DNA of 64,000 nucleotides from Neoaquamicrobium microcysteis. GTDB lineage: Bacteria; Pseudomonadota; Alphaproteobacteria; Rhizobiales; Rhizobiaceae. Within the stretch, counting starts at the first letter, position 1, and every line of letters starts with the position of its first letter. Below the pieces are notes generated by a model, which saw only the letters and a list, made by a program, of their open reading frames with translations, was not told the DNA's origin and ran no database searches. The stretch is taken from assembly GCF_008180155.1 (NCBI RefSeq), contig NZ_VSZS01000054.1, forward strand, positions 85,474-149,473. The letters are read 5' to 3'. The position numbers were made by a program, and so were the translations under genes. Below are positions 34,165-42,567 of the stretch, piece after piece.

Positions 34165-34271
34165 GGCGCGAACCTAGACCGATATGAGGCGCAACGGCAA
34201 GAAAGCCTGTGGCGGACCGTGACAGCAGCACCGCCGGGCCCTATCTTGCGCGCGAAAACAAGGAGGCGACG

Positions 34272-35039
34272 ATGACGGTCCAGATCGAACAGTTCATGTG
34301 CCGGAGCGACAATTTCGGCGTGCTGGTGCACGATGCGGCGAGTGGCGAAACCGCGCTCATCGACGCGCCGGACGAACGGCCGATCCTCGATGCCGTGGAG
34401 CGGACGGGCTGGCGGCCGACGGTGATTCTCACCACGCATCATCACCCCGACCATGTCGAAGCCAATCTGGCGCTGAAGGAGCGCTTCGGGCTGCGCATCA
34501 TCGGGCCGAAGGCGGAAGCCGCGAAGATCCCGGGCATCGACCAGACGGTCGCGGAGGGCGACGTGCTGACGCTGCTGGGCGAGGAGATACGGGTGATCGA
34601 GACGCCGGGCCACACCGCCGGGCATGTGTCCTACCACCTGCCGAAATCGAAGGTGGCGTTTACCGCCGACACGCTGTTTGCGCTGGGCTGCGGGCGGCTT
34701 TTCGAGGGCTCGGCCGCGACCATGCTCGCATCGCTGAAGAAGCTGACCGCGCTGCCTGCCGACACCGCAGTCTATTGCGGGCATGAGTATACGCTTTCCA
34801 ATGCACGCTTCGCGCTGACGGTCGACCCGACCAATCCGGTGCTGAAGCAGCGGGCCAAGGAGATCGAGGCGCTGCGGGCGGACGGTAAGCCGACGCTGCC
34901 CACCACCATCGGGACCGAGCTGGAAACCAACCCCTTCCTGCGTTGGCACGACCCGGCGATCCGCAAGAACCTCGGGATGGAGAGCGTTTCCGACGAGGCG
35001 GTCTTCGCCGAAATCCGCAAGCGCAAGGATGTCGCCTGA
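34272..35039 (+). CDS. gloB: Hydroxyacylglutathione hydrolase (glyoxalase II)
   Basis: Hydrolyses S-lactoylglutathione to lactate and glutathione in methylglyoxal detoxification. 255 residues. The metallo-beta-lactamase metal motif THHHPDH (55-61), TPGHTAGH, TADTLF and CGHEYT provide the binuclear site, and the C-terminal NPFLRW with following helix is typical of glyoxalase II. ATG 34272 has AAGGAGG directly upstream. The next gene begins 1 bp after its stop. Confidence 0.94.
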   Translation: MTVQIEQFMCRSDNFGVLVHDAASGETALIDAPDERPILDAVERTGWRPTVILTTHHHPDHVEANLALKERFGLRIIGPKAEAAKIPGIDQTVAEGDVLTLLGEEIRVIETPGHTAGHVSYHLPKSKVAFTADTLFALGCGRLFEGSAATMLASLKKLTALPADTAVYCGHEYTLSNARFALTVDPTNPVLKQRAKEIEALRADGKPTLPTTIGTELETNPFLRWHDPAIRKNLGMESVSDEAVFAEIRKRKDVA

Positions 35040-35040
35040 C

Positions 35041-35469
35041 ATGCAGGCAGCCGACATCATCGCGACGCTGGGGATGCAGCGGCATCCCGAAGGCGGCTGG
35101 TATGTCGAGACGTTTCGCGACGAGGCTGGCGGCGAACGCGGGCATTCGACCGCGATCTACTTCCTGCTCGAAGCCGGCGACCGCTCGCACTGGCATCGCG
35201 TGGCCGACGCAGCCGAGGTCTGGCACTATCACGCCGGAGCTCCGCTCGAACTGTCGATCTGGCGGGAAGGCGAGGGGGCGGTGAAGGACGTCCGGCTGGG
35301 GGCCGATCTCGCCGCCGGAGAGAGGCCGCAAGGGGTGGTGCCGGCAGGCTGGTGGCAGGCGGCGCGCTCTACCGGCGAATGGACGCTGGTGGGCTGCACG
35401 GTGGCGCCGGGCTTCGTGTTCTCGTCGTTCGAGCTCGCCCCGCCCGGCTGGGAGCCAGAGGCGGGGTAG
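35041..35469 (+). CDS. Cupin, DUF985 family
   Basis: A 142-residue cupin of the DUF985 type: RHPEGGWYVETFRD, STAIYFLLEAGDRSHWHRVADAAEVWHYHAG and VGCTVAPGFVFSSFEL are family hallmarks. Function is uncharacterised; sugar or nucleotide-sugar binding has been suggested for cupins of this fold. ATG 35041, 1 bp after gloB, is preferred over ATG 35029 inside gloB. It follows gloB in one transcript. Confidence 0.85.
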   Translation: MQAADIIATLGMQRHPEGGWYVETFRDEAGGERGHSTAIYFLLEAGDRSHWHRVADAAEVWHYHAGAPLELSIWREGEGAVKDVRLGADLAAGERPQGVVPAGWWQAARSTGEWTLVGCTVAPGFVFSSFELAPPGWEPEAG

Positions 35470-35517
35470 AGGGCGGTTGCCGTGGTGCGCTTGGGCAAGG
35501 TCTCGGCAGCGTCGGAC

Positions 35518-35648
35518 CCCCACCCCTAACCCCTCTCCTCAAGGGGGAGGGGAACTTTGGAGCCGCGCTCCTTCAGGCAAGAGTAGGTTGTGCGAGCACC
35601 GACGATCCAGAATCCCCCTCCCCCTTGAGGGGAGGGGTTAGGGGTGGG
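35518..35648. repeat. Long inverted repeat, two 35-bp arms
   Basis: The left arm (35518-35552, starting CCCACCCCTAACCCC) and right arm (35614-35648, ending GGGGTTAGGGGTGGG) are reverse complements with a single mismatch, separated by about 60 bp. It fills the gap between the convergent DUF985 and YhhN genes and could act as a bidirectional terminator or be a MITE-like element. No T-run marks a standard terminator. Confidence 0.75.
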
Positions 35649-35696
35649 TTGTGACGCTGCCGCAAAGGTTTTCCGCATGTGCGGGAGGGCGTTGCT

Positions 35697-36365
35697 CTAC
35701 ACAAGAAACCCGAGCGTGATGGTTGCCTGTGCCAGATAGTAGAGCACCCAGACGGCCGGGCCGGCCCATGCGCGGTGCGGGGACTGGGGCGACAGCAGGA
35801 ATTTTTCGACTGCAAGGATCGCGTCGGATGCGACGAAGAGGGCTGCGCCGACCATGACGATGGGGGCGGGCACCGTCGCCGATGCCCACATCATCGCGAC
35901 GATGGCCGCCACATAGACGGACACGGGCGCGCGCAGTCCCGGGCCGACGGCCGGCAGCAGACGCCTCAGCAGCAACAGGGCAGCGACGGTGGCCGCCACC
36001 GGTATCGCCAGCCGCCACGGCTGGACGGCGAGGATTTCGGCGCCTCCGCCGGCGGCCACGAACAGCGCCACATAGGCGAGGTGGGCGAGCAGGAAACTGG
36101 CGAGGCCGCCGAGGAAAGGCCTTTCCCCTTCATGGGCGAGAAAGGCGTCGCCGGCCGCGCTGAGCACCAAGGCTGCGACGAGCAGGAACGGCCCGCCTTC
36201 CAGCGTAGCCAGCACCGCCAGCAGCGCGACCGAACCGGCCTTGGCGACGGTGCGCCGCCACGATGGCGGGCGGGCCTGCATCATCAGGTAAAGGAGGGCG
36301 GCGGCGACGGAGAAGACCAGCGTTCCGTTGGACAGCGAATCCGGGCCGCCGGCAAACGGCATCAT
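35697..36365 (-). CDS. YhhN-family (lysoplasmalogenase-like) membrane protein
   Basis: A 222-residue protein with about eight hydrophobic segments. LLVAALVLSAAGDAFLAHEG and VGAALFVASDAILAVEKFLL carry the two conserved Asp residues of the YhhN/TMEM86 family, whose animal members hydrolyse lysoplasmalogen. The bacterial substrate is not established. Its ATG overlaps the stop of the DMT gene (ATGA at 36362-36365). Confidence 0.83.
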   Translation of the reverse strand: MMPFAGGPDSLSNGTLVFSVAAALLYLMMQARPPSWRRTVAKAGSVALLAVLATLEGGPFLLVAALVLSAAGDAFLAHEGERPFLGGLASFLLAHLAYVALFVAAGGGAEILAVQPWRLAIPVAATVAALLLLRRLLPAVGPGLRAPVSVYVAAIVAMMWASATVPAPIVMVGAALFVASDAILAVEKFLLSPQSPHRAWAGPAVWVLYYLAQATITLGFLV

Positions 36366-37252
36366 GCCCCGGCCTCCTGCGCGGCAGAGCCCTTCGGTCC
36401 GAACAGCATGGATCTGGCGGCCAGTACAGCGCCGGCCGTTATCAGCAGGCAGGCGAGCAGGATGTTGAGCGTCGCGGTGGCCGCACCCGCCGCGATCAGC
36501 ACCAGCGTGGACAGCAGCGGCGCTGCGTAGCTGGCAGCCCCCAGCACCTGGATGTTGCCGCGCTTGACGCCGTGGTCCCATGCGTAGAACGCAGCGCCCA
36601 CCGGCATCAGGCCGAGGCCCAGCACGGCCAGCCATTGACTGGCGCTGGCCGGCCACACGGTTTGTTCAAGCAGCAGATGGCACACGAGCGAGAGCAGGGC
36701 TGTCGCCGCACAGAACCATGTCACCACGCTGGTGGGCACGGAGGGAAACCGGCGCGACAGCAGCGAATAGGACGACCAAGTGATCGCGCACAGGCCGGCC
36801 ATGGCGTAGCCGAAGGCGTATTGCGGATCGAAGGAAAGCCCGCCGCCGCGCGTGACGATGAGGAACGCGCCGCACAGGCCGAGGCCAGCGCCCGCCACAT
36901 GATGCCAGCGCAGGCGCTCGCCCGGCAGCAGGGCGGAGCCGACGACGATGAGCAGCGGCCACAGATAGGCGATCAGGCTCGCCTCGACGGCCGGGGCGTT
37001 GCGCAGCGCGGTGAAGTAGAAGAAGTGGTAGCCGAACAGGCCGGCAATGCCGATGAGCCATACCACAGGGGGGATCGGCGCGTGAGGGGCCGGAGGCGCG
37101 ACCAGCCGCATGGCCAGCCCGACCATGGTGCCGATAGCGAAGGTGAGCGCCGATAGCAGGAAAGGCGGCACGGCACCCGACGCGGCGGTGAACAGCGCCA
37201 GCAGCGCCCACATCACGACCGCGGAAAATCCGATCAACGTGGCGCGCGCCAT
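36362..37252 (-). CDS. DMT-family transporter (EamA, YddG-like)
   Basis: A 296-residue protein with ten hydrophobic segments arranged as two EamA repeats. LRNAPAVEASLIAYLWPLLIV and VLGAASYAAPLLSTLVLI are typical of the aromatic amino-acid exporter-like branch (YddG). Substrate assignment is tentative. ATG 37252 has AGGGAGA upstream; the longer frame to 37294 adds a non-membrane lead. It is first in a two-gene operon with the YhhN gene. Confidence 0.85.
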   Translation of the reverse strand: MARATLIGFSAVVMWALLALFTAASGAVPPFLLSALTFAIGTMVGLAMRLVAPPAPHAPIPPVVWLIGIAGLFGYHFFYFTALRNAPAVEASLIAYLWPLLIVVGSALLPGERLRWHHVAGAGLGLCGAFLIVTRGGGLSFDPQYAFGYAMAGLCAITWSSYSLLSRRFPSVPTSVVTWFCAATALLSLVCHLLLEQTVWPASASQWLAVLGLGLMPVGAAFYAWDHGVKRGNIQVLGAASYAAPLLSTLVLIAAGAATATLNILLACLLITAGAVLAARSMLFGPKGSAAQEAGA

Positions 37253-37792
37253 ATGCCCTGTCTCCCTGCCGATTGCCGGCAGGGTTAGCGCCATGCAGAC
37301 GCAACGGCAAGGCGTGACGGGGTGTATCGGGTTCGTTCCATGCGGTTTGGCGCATGCGCCCCCACCGTAAACGGAGGAGGAATCTGGTGCCTTTCACTTT
37401 TACACGGAGCATCCCTTGTAGCCGAACGCCCCCTTCACCACGCTTCGCGTGGTCCTAGAGGGCGAGCCGCTTGTCTCGCCCGTCCTTCGGACCCCCCGTG
37501 AACGGGAGAAGAACCGGCGTTGCGGCTGTGCGCAACGCCGGATCATCCCCCCGCGAAGCGGGGGCGAAGGACGGGTGAGGCAAGTGGCTCACCCATAGGA
37601 CCGCCGAAGTCTATGGAGCGGATTCAGTCAAAACCTGAAACGATCCAGCTTGCTGACGGCCGCAACGTGGATCCTCCTCCGTTTACGGGAGAGGTGGCGC
37701 GAAGCGCCGGAGGGGGCGTTTCGGCGAGAGCAGGAGACGATCCGGTTACCTGTCTTTGTCCAGAAAGCGGTTTCCGCCTTGTGGACGCGGGC
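37253..37792. other. Gene-free gap packed with hairpin repeats
   Basis: This 540-bp gap contains no plausible gene. It holds a copy of CCGTAAACGGAGGAGGAA (37365-37382), a hairpin ACCACGC-TTC-GCGTGGT (37437-37453), GCGTTGCGGC..GCGCAACGC (37518-37537), CCCCCGC-GAA-GCGGGGG (37549-37565) and a 50-bp unit at 37673-37721 shared with the 42.8-kb gap. Confidence 0.7.
37673..37721. repeat. Hairpin repeat unit, copy shared with 42.8 kb
   Basis: The unit reads CCTCCTCCGTTTACGGG, GAGGTG, a GAA-loop hairpin GGCGC-GAA-GCGCC and GGAGGGGGCGTTT. The reverse complement of 42791-42840 has the same flanks but a TCCC-GAA-GGGA hairpin, so both sides of the stem changed together. Confidence 0.75.
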
Positions 37793-38536
37793 TTACCGCG
37801 TCTCGATGCGGTTTGCGGTGACGCGCAGGGTGCCGATCTGCGTGCCGATGGACGCATCGACCGGGGTGTAGAAGCCGGTGCCGCCGAGGCGGGCGAACGA
37901 AATGGTGATGCGGCTTTCGTTTTGCAGGAAATCGATCTGCTTGCGGCCCTTGCGATAGCCGGACACCGGCACGAAGCGGGCATCGCAGGTGACGCGGCCA
38001 TCCTTCGGCGCGGCGCGCGGGGTGAGGCGCAAGTCGGCGCGCATCTCGCCGTCGAAGATGCTGACGGTGCGGTTGCAGACCTTTGCAGGATCGTCGGTGC
38101 GGATGAGGGTGGACGACAGCGGATCGAGGGCGGCGCGCAGGTGGCTCTCCGAGACCGGAACCCACGTGTTGCCGCGCCGCGGCTCCGGCGTGTTTTCGTA
38201 GCTGGAGACGCCGCCCCGGGCAAAACGGATGGTGGTGCGGCTCTTCTTGCGGCCCGATTCGTAGTTGGACCGGAAGGCGCGCGGGCGCACCTCGCCGCGA
38301 TGGATCGCACCTTCCACCCGCGTGGTGCCCCTCGTGCGGTCGAATATGCGGGCGAGGCCGGAGCTCTGCAGCGAACCCTCGATCACGAAACGGTCGTCGG
38401 TGAAGGTGGAATCGAAGCGCGCCTTGGCGACCGGCAGGCCTAGCAAGGTCACCGAATAATCGGCGCGAAACGATTCCGCATTGGCGGGCAGGGCCGATGC
38501 GGCGAGAAACAGAAACGGTGCGAGCAGGCGGCGCAT
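37793..38536 (-). CDS. DUF3108 domain-containing exported protein
   Basis: A 247-residue protein with a signal peptide (MRRLLAPFLFLAASALPANA) and a DUF3108 domain: ADYSVTLLGLPVAKARFDSTF at the start and NESRITISFARLGGTGFYTPVDA near the end. The family is predicted periplasmic, function unknown. ATG 38536 begins the signal peptide; the longer frame to 38677 would bury it. It is divergent from rpmB, the usual rhizobial order. Confidence 0.84.
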   Translation of the reverse strand: MRRLLAPFLFLAASALPANAESFRADYSVTLLGLPVAKARFDSTFTDDRFVIEGSLQSSGLARIFDRTRGTTRVEGAIHRGEVRPRAFRSNYESGRKKSRTTIRFARGGVSSYENTPEPRRGNTWVPVSESHLRAALDPLSSTLIRTDDPAKVCNRTVSIFDGEMRADLRLTPRAAPKDGRVTCDARFVPVSGYRKGRKQIDFLQNESRITISFARLGGTGFYTPVDASIGTQIGTLRVTANRIETR

Positions 38537-38784
38537 GGCGGCTCCGTTGGTTGGAATGTCCCTTCCAGTGCGGATAGCCCGAGGCTTGCAGGCCGATTTC
38601 GGCGATTGTATGGATCGCGCCGAAAGGGCGTGCGCAGGAAAGGGCAGCTTGCGCTTGACCCGAAGGCCAAATGCCACTATGGAACGGCGACTTTTCCAAG
38701 AGGCCGCCTGAATACTGCCCGCGCGCCGTTCGCAAATGGTGCGGCAGTCCGGTATGGCCCGGCAACGAACTGAAGGTGCAAGAC

Positions 38785-39081
38785 ATGTCCCGCGCTTGTG
38801 AACTGACCGGCAAGGCCGTGATGACCGGCAACAATGTGAGCCACGCCAACAACAAGACCCGTCGGCGCTTCCTGCCCAATCTGTGCGACGTGACGCTGAT
38901 CTCGGAAGCGCTCGGCCAGAACGTGCGCCTGCGCATCTCGGCCAACGCGCTGCGCTCGGTGGAACACCGCGGCGGCCTCGACGCCTTCCTGCTGAAGGCC
39001 AGCACGGACGAGCTCTCGCAGCGCGCCCGCCTGCTGAAGAAGCAGATCTCCAAGAAGCTGGCCGAGCAGCAGGCCGCGTAA
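38785..39081 (+). CDS. rpmB: 50S ribosomal protein L28
   Basis: A 98-residue ribosomal protein, normal for Alphaproteobacteria. [33 protein letters not shown] is the L28 signature. The first Cys in this leader is the only zinc-type residue, so it is the non-zinc form. ATG 38785 has GAAGG upstream. A hairpin terminator follows at 39114. Confidence 0.96.
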   Translation: MSRACELTGKAVMTGNNVSHANNKTRRRFLPNLCDVTLISEALGQNVRLRISANALRSVEHRGGLDAFLLKASTDELSQRARLLKKQISKKLAEQQAA

Positions 39082-39113
39082 GCGACCTTCTTTCGCCACT
39101 TCATCATCGCTGA

Positions 39114-39136
39114 GGCGGGCTTCGCGCCCGCCTTTC
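39114..39136 (+). terminator. Terminator-like hairpin after rpmB
   Basis: GGCGGGC (39114-39120), loop TTCGC, GCCCGCC (39126-39132), followed by TTTCT. It separates rpmB from the yhhQ leader. Confidence 0.7.
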
Positions 39137-39165
39137 TGGTTCCATCACCCAGGATAAAAAAATGA
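39136..39165 (+). ncRNA. Candidate preQ1-I riboswitch overlapping the yhhQ start
   Basis: CTGG (39136-39139) and CCAG (39149-39152) form a 4-bp stem around TTCCATCAC, and an A-rich tail GATAAAAAA runs into the ATG at 39162. Loop CAT can pair with the start codon ATG, giving the H-type pseudoknot of preQ1-I aptamers; the AGGA ribosome site is also partly in the stem. Type I preQ1 switches are known upstream of yhhQ/COG1738 genes. The fit is by eye only. Confidence 0.5.
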
Positions 39166-39782
39166 CCCGAAACATCTCGGTCTGGCCTTTCGTGGCCGCA
39201 ATGGCGGCCGTCGTCGTCGCCTCCAACTTCCTCGTCCAGTTCCCCTTCGGACATTTCGGCCTCCAGGACCTGCTGACCTGGGGCGCGTTCACCTATCCGC
39301 TCGCCTTCCTCGTCAACGACCTGACCAACCGCCGCTACGGCCCCGCCGCCGCGCGCAAGGTGGTGTATGTCGGCTTCGCCATCGCGGTGGTGCTGTCGGT
39401 GTGGCTGGCCACGCCGCGGATCGCCATCGCGTCGGGCTCGGCCTTCCTCGTGGCGCAGCTTCTCGACGTGTCGGTCTTCGACCGGCTGCGCGAGCGGGCC
39501 TGGTGGCAGGCGCCGCTGATCTCGTCGGTCATCGGCTCGATCATCGACACGGTGCTGTTCTTCTCGCTGGCATTCGCCGACCGCTTCGCCTTCCTCGACA
39601 CGGGGCTGGGCCGCGAGGACGGTTCGCTCGGCTTCGCCGTGCCGTTCCTGCTCGGCGGCGAGGTGCCGCTGTGGGTGTCGCTGGCGCTGGGCGACTTCGC
39701 CGTGAAGATGCTGATCTCGGTCGCGATGCTGGCGCCCTACGGCGCGCTGCTCAGCGTGATCCGGCCTGCAAGGGCGGTTTAG
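39162..39782 (+). CDS. yhhQ: Queuosine-precursor (preQ0/preQ1) transporter YhhQ
   Basis: A 206-residue membrane protein of the VUT/DUF165 family with six hydrophobic segments. WGAFTYPLAFLVNDLTNRRYGP and LLDVSVFDRLR are diagnostic. YhhQ imports queuosine precursors for tRNA modification. ATG 39162 lies within a candidate preQ1-I aptamer, which fits feedback control by the transported ligand. It ends just before a tandem repeat array. Confidence 0.9.
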   Translation: MTRNISVWPFVAAMAAVVVASNFLVQFPFGHFGLQDLLTWGAFTYPLAFLVNDLTNRRYGPAAARKVVYVGFAIAVVLSVWLATPRIAIASGSAFLVAQLLDVSVFDRLRERAWWQAPLISSVIGSIIDTVLFFSLAFADRFAFLDTGLGREDGSLGFAVPFLLGGEVPLWVSLALGDFAVKMLISVAMLAPYGALLSVIRPARAV

Positions 39783-39790
39783 TTAGGGGC

Positions 39791-40003
39791 TTCGCTCGCG
39801 CGCCGTGCCGCCGCCTTTGGCGGCTGGCGCTCCGCTGGGGCGGGCCACGAGGCCCGACGCCCGGTCGGGCTTGCAGCCTGCGCTGTCTAGTTTTCGCTCA
39901 CGCGCCGTACCGCCGCCTTTGGCGGCTGGCGCTCCGCGAGGGCGGGCCATAGGGCCCGACGCCCGGTCGGGCTTGCAGCCTTCGGCTGTGGGGTTTTCGC
40001 TTA
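39791..40003. repeat. Tandem repeat, two units of 102-103 bp
   Basis: Unit 1 begins at 39791 (TTCGCTCGCGCGCCGTGCCG), unit 2 at 39893 (TTCGCTCACGCGCCGTACCG), and a partial third starts at 39996. Each contains CCGCCTTTGGCGG and GACGCCCGGTCGGGCTTGCAG. A diverged relative lies at 63874-64000. The array fills the gap between the convergent yhhQ and TIGR02302 genes. Confidence 0.85.
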
Positions 40004-40017
40004 CACGGGGTTGAGGG

Positions 40018-42567
40018 TCAGCGCAGATCGAGCAGGCGTTCGAGGTAGTTGCGCTCGAGCTCGGGGCTGAGCGCGTTGCCGAGGCGGCGGCGGATTTCTT
40101 CGAGAATCTGGCGCGCGCGCTGCACGTCGATCTCGTCGGGCACCTCGACCGAGTTGCCGAAATCGGGCCCGGTGGTGGCGCGCGGTCGGCCTAGCGGGTC
40201 GCGGTCGGAGCTCTGCTGGCGGCCGCCTTCCTGCCCGGAACCCTGATCGCCTTCCTGCCGCATGGCCTGCATCATCTGCTGCATCATGTCCTGTGCGCCG
40301 CGGCGAAGGGCTTCCAGGGCCTGGCCCTGCTCGCCCACCGCGCGCTCGCCCTGGCCTTCGCCCAGCGAACCCTCGGCGCGGCCCATGGCCTCGCCTGCGT
40401 CGCCGAAGCCCTCGCCGGGCTCCATGCCCATGCCTTCCAGCGCCTCGGTGAGCGCCTGGAGGTCCTGCTGCAGCTGGCCCTGGCCTTCCTGCAACTGGCG
40501 CATCGCCTCGGCGAACTCCTCCGGGGTCATAGGCTGCTGGCCCTGCCCCTGCTGACCCTGCTGCTGCTGGCCGTCGCCGCGCTGCATCTGATCGAGGCGG
40601 AAGGTCTCGTTCATCATCTCCTGCTGGCGGCGCATCAACTCGCCCAGCTCGTCCATCTGCTGGCGCATCTCGCTCTGCGCGCCCTGTCCCTGCTGACCCT
40701 GCTGCTGGTTGCCGGCCTGCAGGTTGTTCATCATCTCCTGCAACTGCTGGAGCATCTCCATCGCCTGATCGCGCGCGCCGGAGCGGGCCAGATTCTCGAT
40801 CTGGTCCATCATGCGATCGAGGTCGCTCTGGCGCAGCTCCTGCCCGTCCATGGGCATCTGCATGGCCATGTCGGGGTTCTGCTGCGCGCGCTCGGCGAAC
40901 TCGCGGAGGAAGTCCTGCATCGCGTCGCGCAGCTCGGCCATCAGCTGCTCGATCTCCTCGTCGCTGGCGCCGTTCTCGAGCGCTTCCTTCAGCGCTTCCT
41001 GCGCCTGCCGCAGGCGGCGCTCGGCGTCGGTGAGCGCCCCGTCCTCGATGGTGAGCGCGATCTCCCACAGATAGTCGGCCACGTCGCGCAGGGCATCGTC
41101 CGTCTGCGCCATGCGCAGCCGGGTGCGCGCGGCCATGATGCCCAGATAGTGGGCCATGTTGTCGAACGTGTCCTCGGGGCGCAGCGTGATGGCGTCGATG
41201 AGGTCGAGCACGCGGCCCTTGCGGTTGGCGTCGAGCGCGAGGATGCGGCGCTGCTCGACCAGCGCCCGCGCGACCGGGTTGGCGAAGGGGCGCTGGGGCA
41301 GGACGATGGTCTTCGTCTCGCTGCGCGCCTGCTGCTCGGCCGCGTCGGTTGCTTCCAGCGTCAGCTCGACTTCAGAGCCGGCCCAAGGATGCTCGCTCAG
41401 GTCGCGCGAGGTGCGCGCGGCGATGTCGCGGCCGTTGCGGCGCGGCAGGGTGAGGGGCATTTCCGGCGCTTCATAAAGCGGCCTTGCGTTGGGTGCTGCG
41501 GCTGCGGCCTGCTCGAACACGGCGCGCGCCGAAGAGGGGCCGTAGTCGTCCTCCACCTCGTAGGCGAGCTCCAGCGCGCCGTTGGCGGCGCGTTTCGGCT
41601 CGTCGGCGAAGCGGATCGCGGGCGGGTTGTCGGGCACGACGTTGAAGGCCCAGCGCTGCAACTCGGCGCCGGCGGATTCCAGGGCCAGAAGGCCGTCCTG
41701 CGACAGCGTGGCGGCGAATTGCCGGGCGGTCGCGCCATCGGTGCGCGGGGTCGCGCCTTCCGCGACCTCGATGTCGGCCTCCTCGCCGGAATGGGCGTCA
41801 AGCCAGGAAAGCGTTTCGTCGCCCGCGCCGCCCGTCACACGCACGGCCACCGCGCTGCCCGCAGGCACGCGGAAGACCGGGGCGGGGTCGTCATTGGCAT
41901 GCGCGCTCAGGAACAGCGGCGCGCGGCCGGTATAGGCAGGCGGGGTGACCCACGCGTCGATGCGGGCCGGCACGGTTTCGGCGCGGGCATGGTTGCGGAA
42001 GGCGTCGGCCGGCGAGCCGCCGAGCGGGCCGAAGGAGAAGGCGAAGGCGACGACCAGCAGAAGCGCTGCGGCGGCGCGCAGGCCCCAGGGATCGCGCTCG
42101 GGCACGCGGGTGCGCGGCAGATCGCCCGAGAGACGACCGAGGCGAGCGGCCATGCGCTTCTGGTGCTCGCGCCACAGCGCCTGCGCGAACGCATCCTGCG
42201 AGGTGGAGGACAGCCGGTCGGTCTGCGCCAGAACCGGCGCGTGCTCCAGCCGGTTCGCCCGCTCGATGCGGCGGTCGATCTCGGACGGCGTCGGCTGGCG
42301 GTAGAGGCGAAGCGGGTAGAGCGCAGCCAGCGCACCAAGGGCGAAGACGGCGGTGAGCAGCAGGCGCGCCCAGTCGGGCACCACGCGAAATACGCCGAGC
42401 CACGACAGGCTGAGGAAAAGGCTGGCAGCGACGACGAGCGGAAGCACGAGCGGCCAGAGGCGCTCCAGCATGATCGCGCCGCGCACGGCGAAACGCGTGC
42501 GCGTCAGCCGGGCGAGAAATCCGCCATCGGCCGTCGGAGGCGTGGTGTCCTTGCCGGTCTCCGCCAT
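40018..42567 (-). CDS. TIGR02302/DUF4175-family protein
   Basis: An 849-residue protein, two N-terminal membrane segments (about 38-60 and 66-86) plus a third near 165-185, a large presumably periplasmic region, and a C-terminal third that is extremely Gln/Met-rich (QQLQEMMNNLQAGNQQQGQQ-type runs at about 590-760). This is the TIGR02302 pattern in Alphaproteobacteria; no biochemical function is known. ATG 42567 is used. The 3' end lies against the tandem repeat array, and the 5' side faces a repeat-filled gap before lysA. Confidence 0.86.
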   Translation of the reverse strand: MAETGKDTTPPTADGGFLARLTRTRFAVRGAIMLERLWPLVLPLVVAASLFLSLSWLGVFRVVPDWARLLLTAVFALGALAALYPLRLYRQPTPSEIDRRIERANRLEHAPVLAQTDRLSSTSQDAFAQALWREHQKRMAARLGRLSGDLPRTRVPERDPWGLRAAAALLLVVAFAFSFGPLGGSPADAFRNHARAETVPARIDAWVTPPAYTGRAPLFLSAHANDDPAPVFRVPAGSAVAVRVTGGAGDETLSWLDAHSGEEADIEVAEGATPRTDGATARQFAATLSQDGLLALESAGAELQRWAFNVVPDNPPAIRFADEPKRAANGALELAYEVEDDYGPSSARAVFEQAAAAAPNARPLYEAPEMPLTLPRRNGRDIAARTSRDLSEHPWAGSEVELTLEATDAAEQQARSETKTIVLPQRPFANPVARALVEQRRILALDANRKGRVLDLIDAITLRPEDTFDNMAHYLGIMAARTRLRMAQTDDALRDVADYLWEIALTIEDGALTDAERRLRQAQEALKEALENGASDEEIEQLMAELRDAMQDFLREFAERAQQNPDMAMQMPMDGQELRQSDLDRMMDQIENLARSGARDQAMEMLQQLQEMMNNLQAGNQQQGQQGQGAQSEMRQQMDELGELMRRQQEMMNETFRLDQMQRGDGQQQQGQQGQGQQPMTPEEFAEAMRQLQEGQGQLQQDLQALTEALEGMGMEPGEGFGDAGEAMGRAEGSLGEGQGERAVGEQGQALEALRRGAQDMMQQMMQAMRQEGDQGSGQEGGRQQSSDRDPLGRPRATTGPDFGNSVEVPDEIDVQRARQILEEIRRRLGNALSPELERNYLERLLDLR

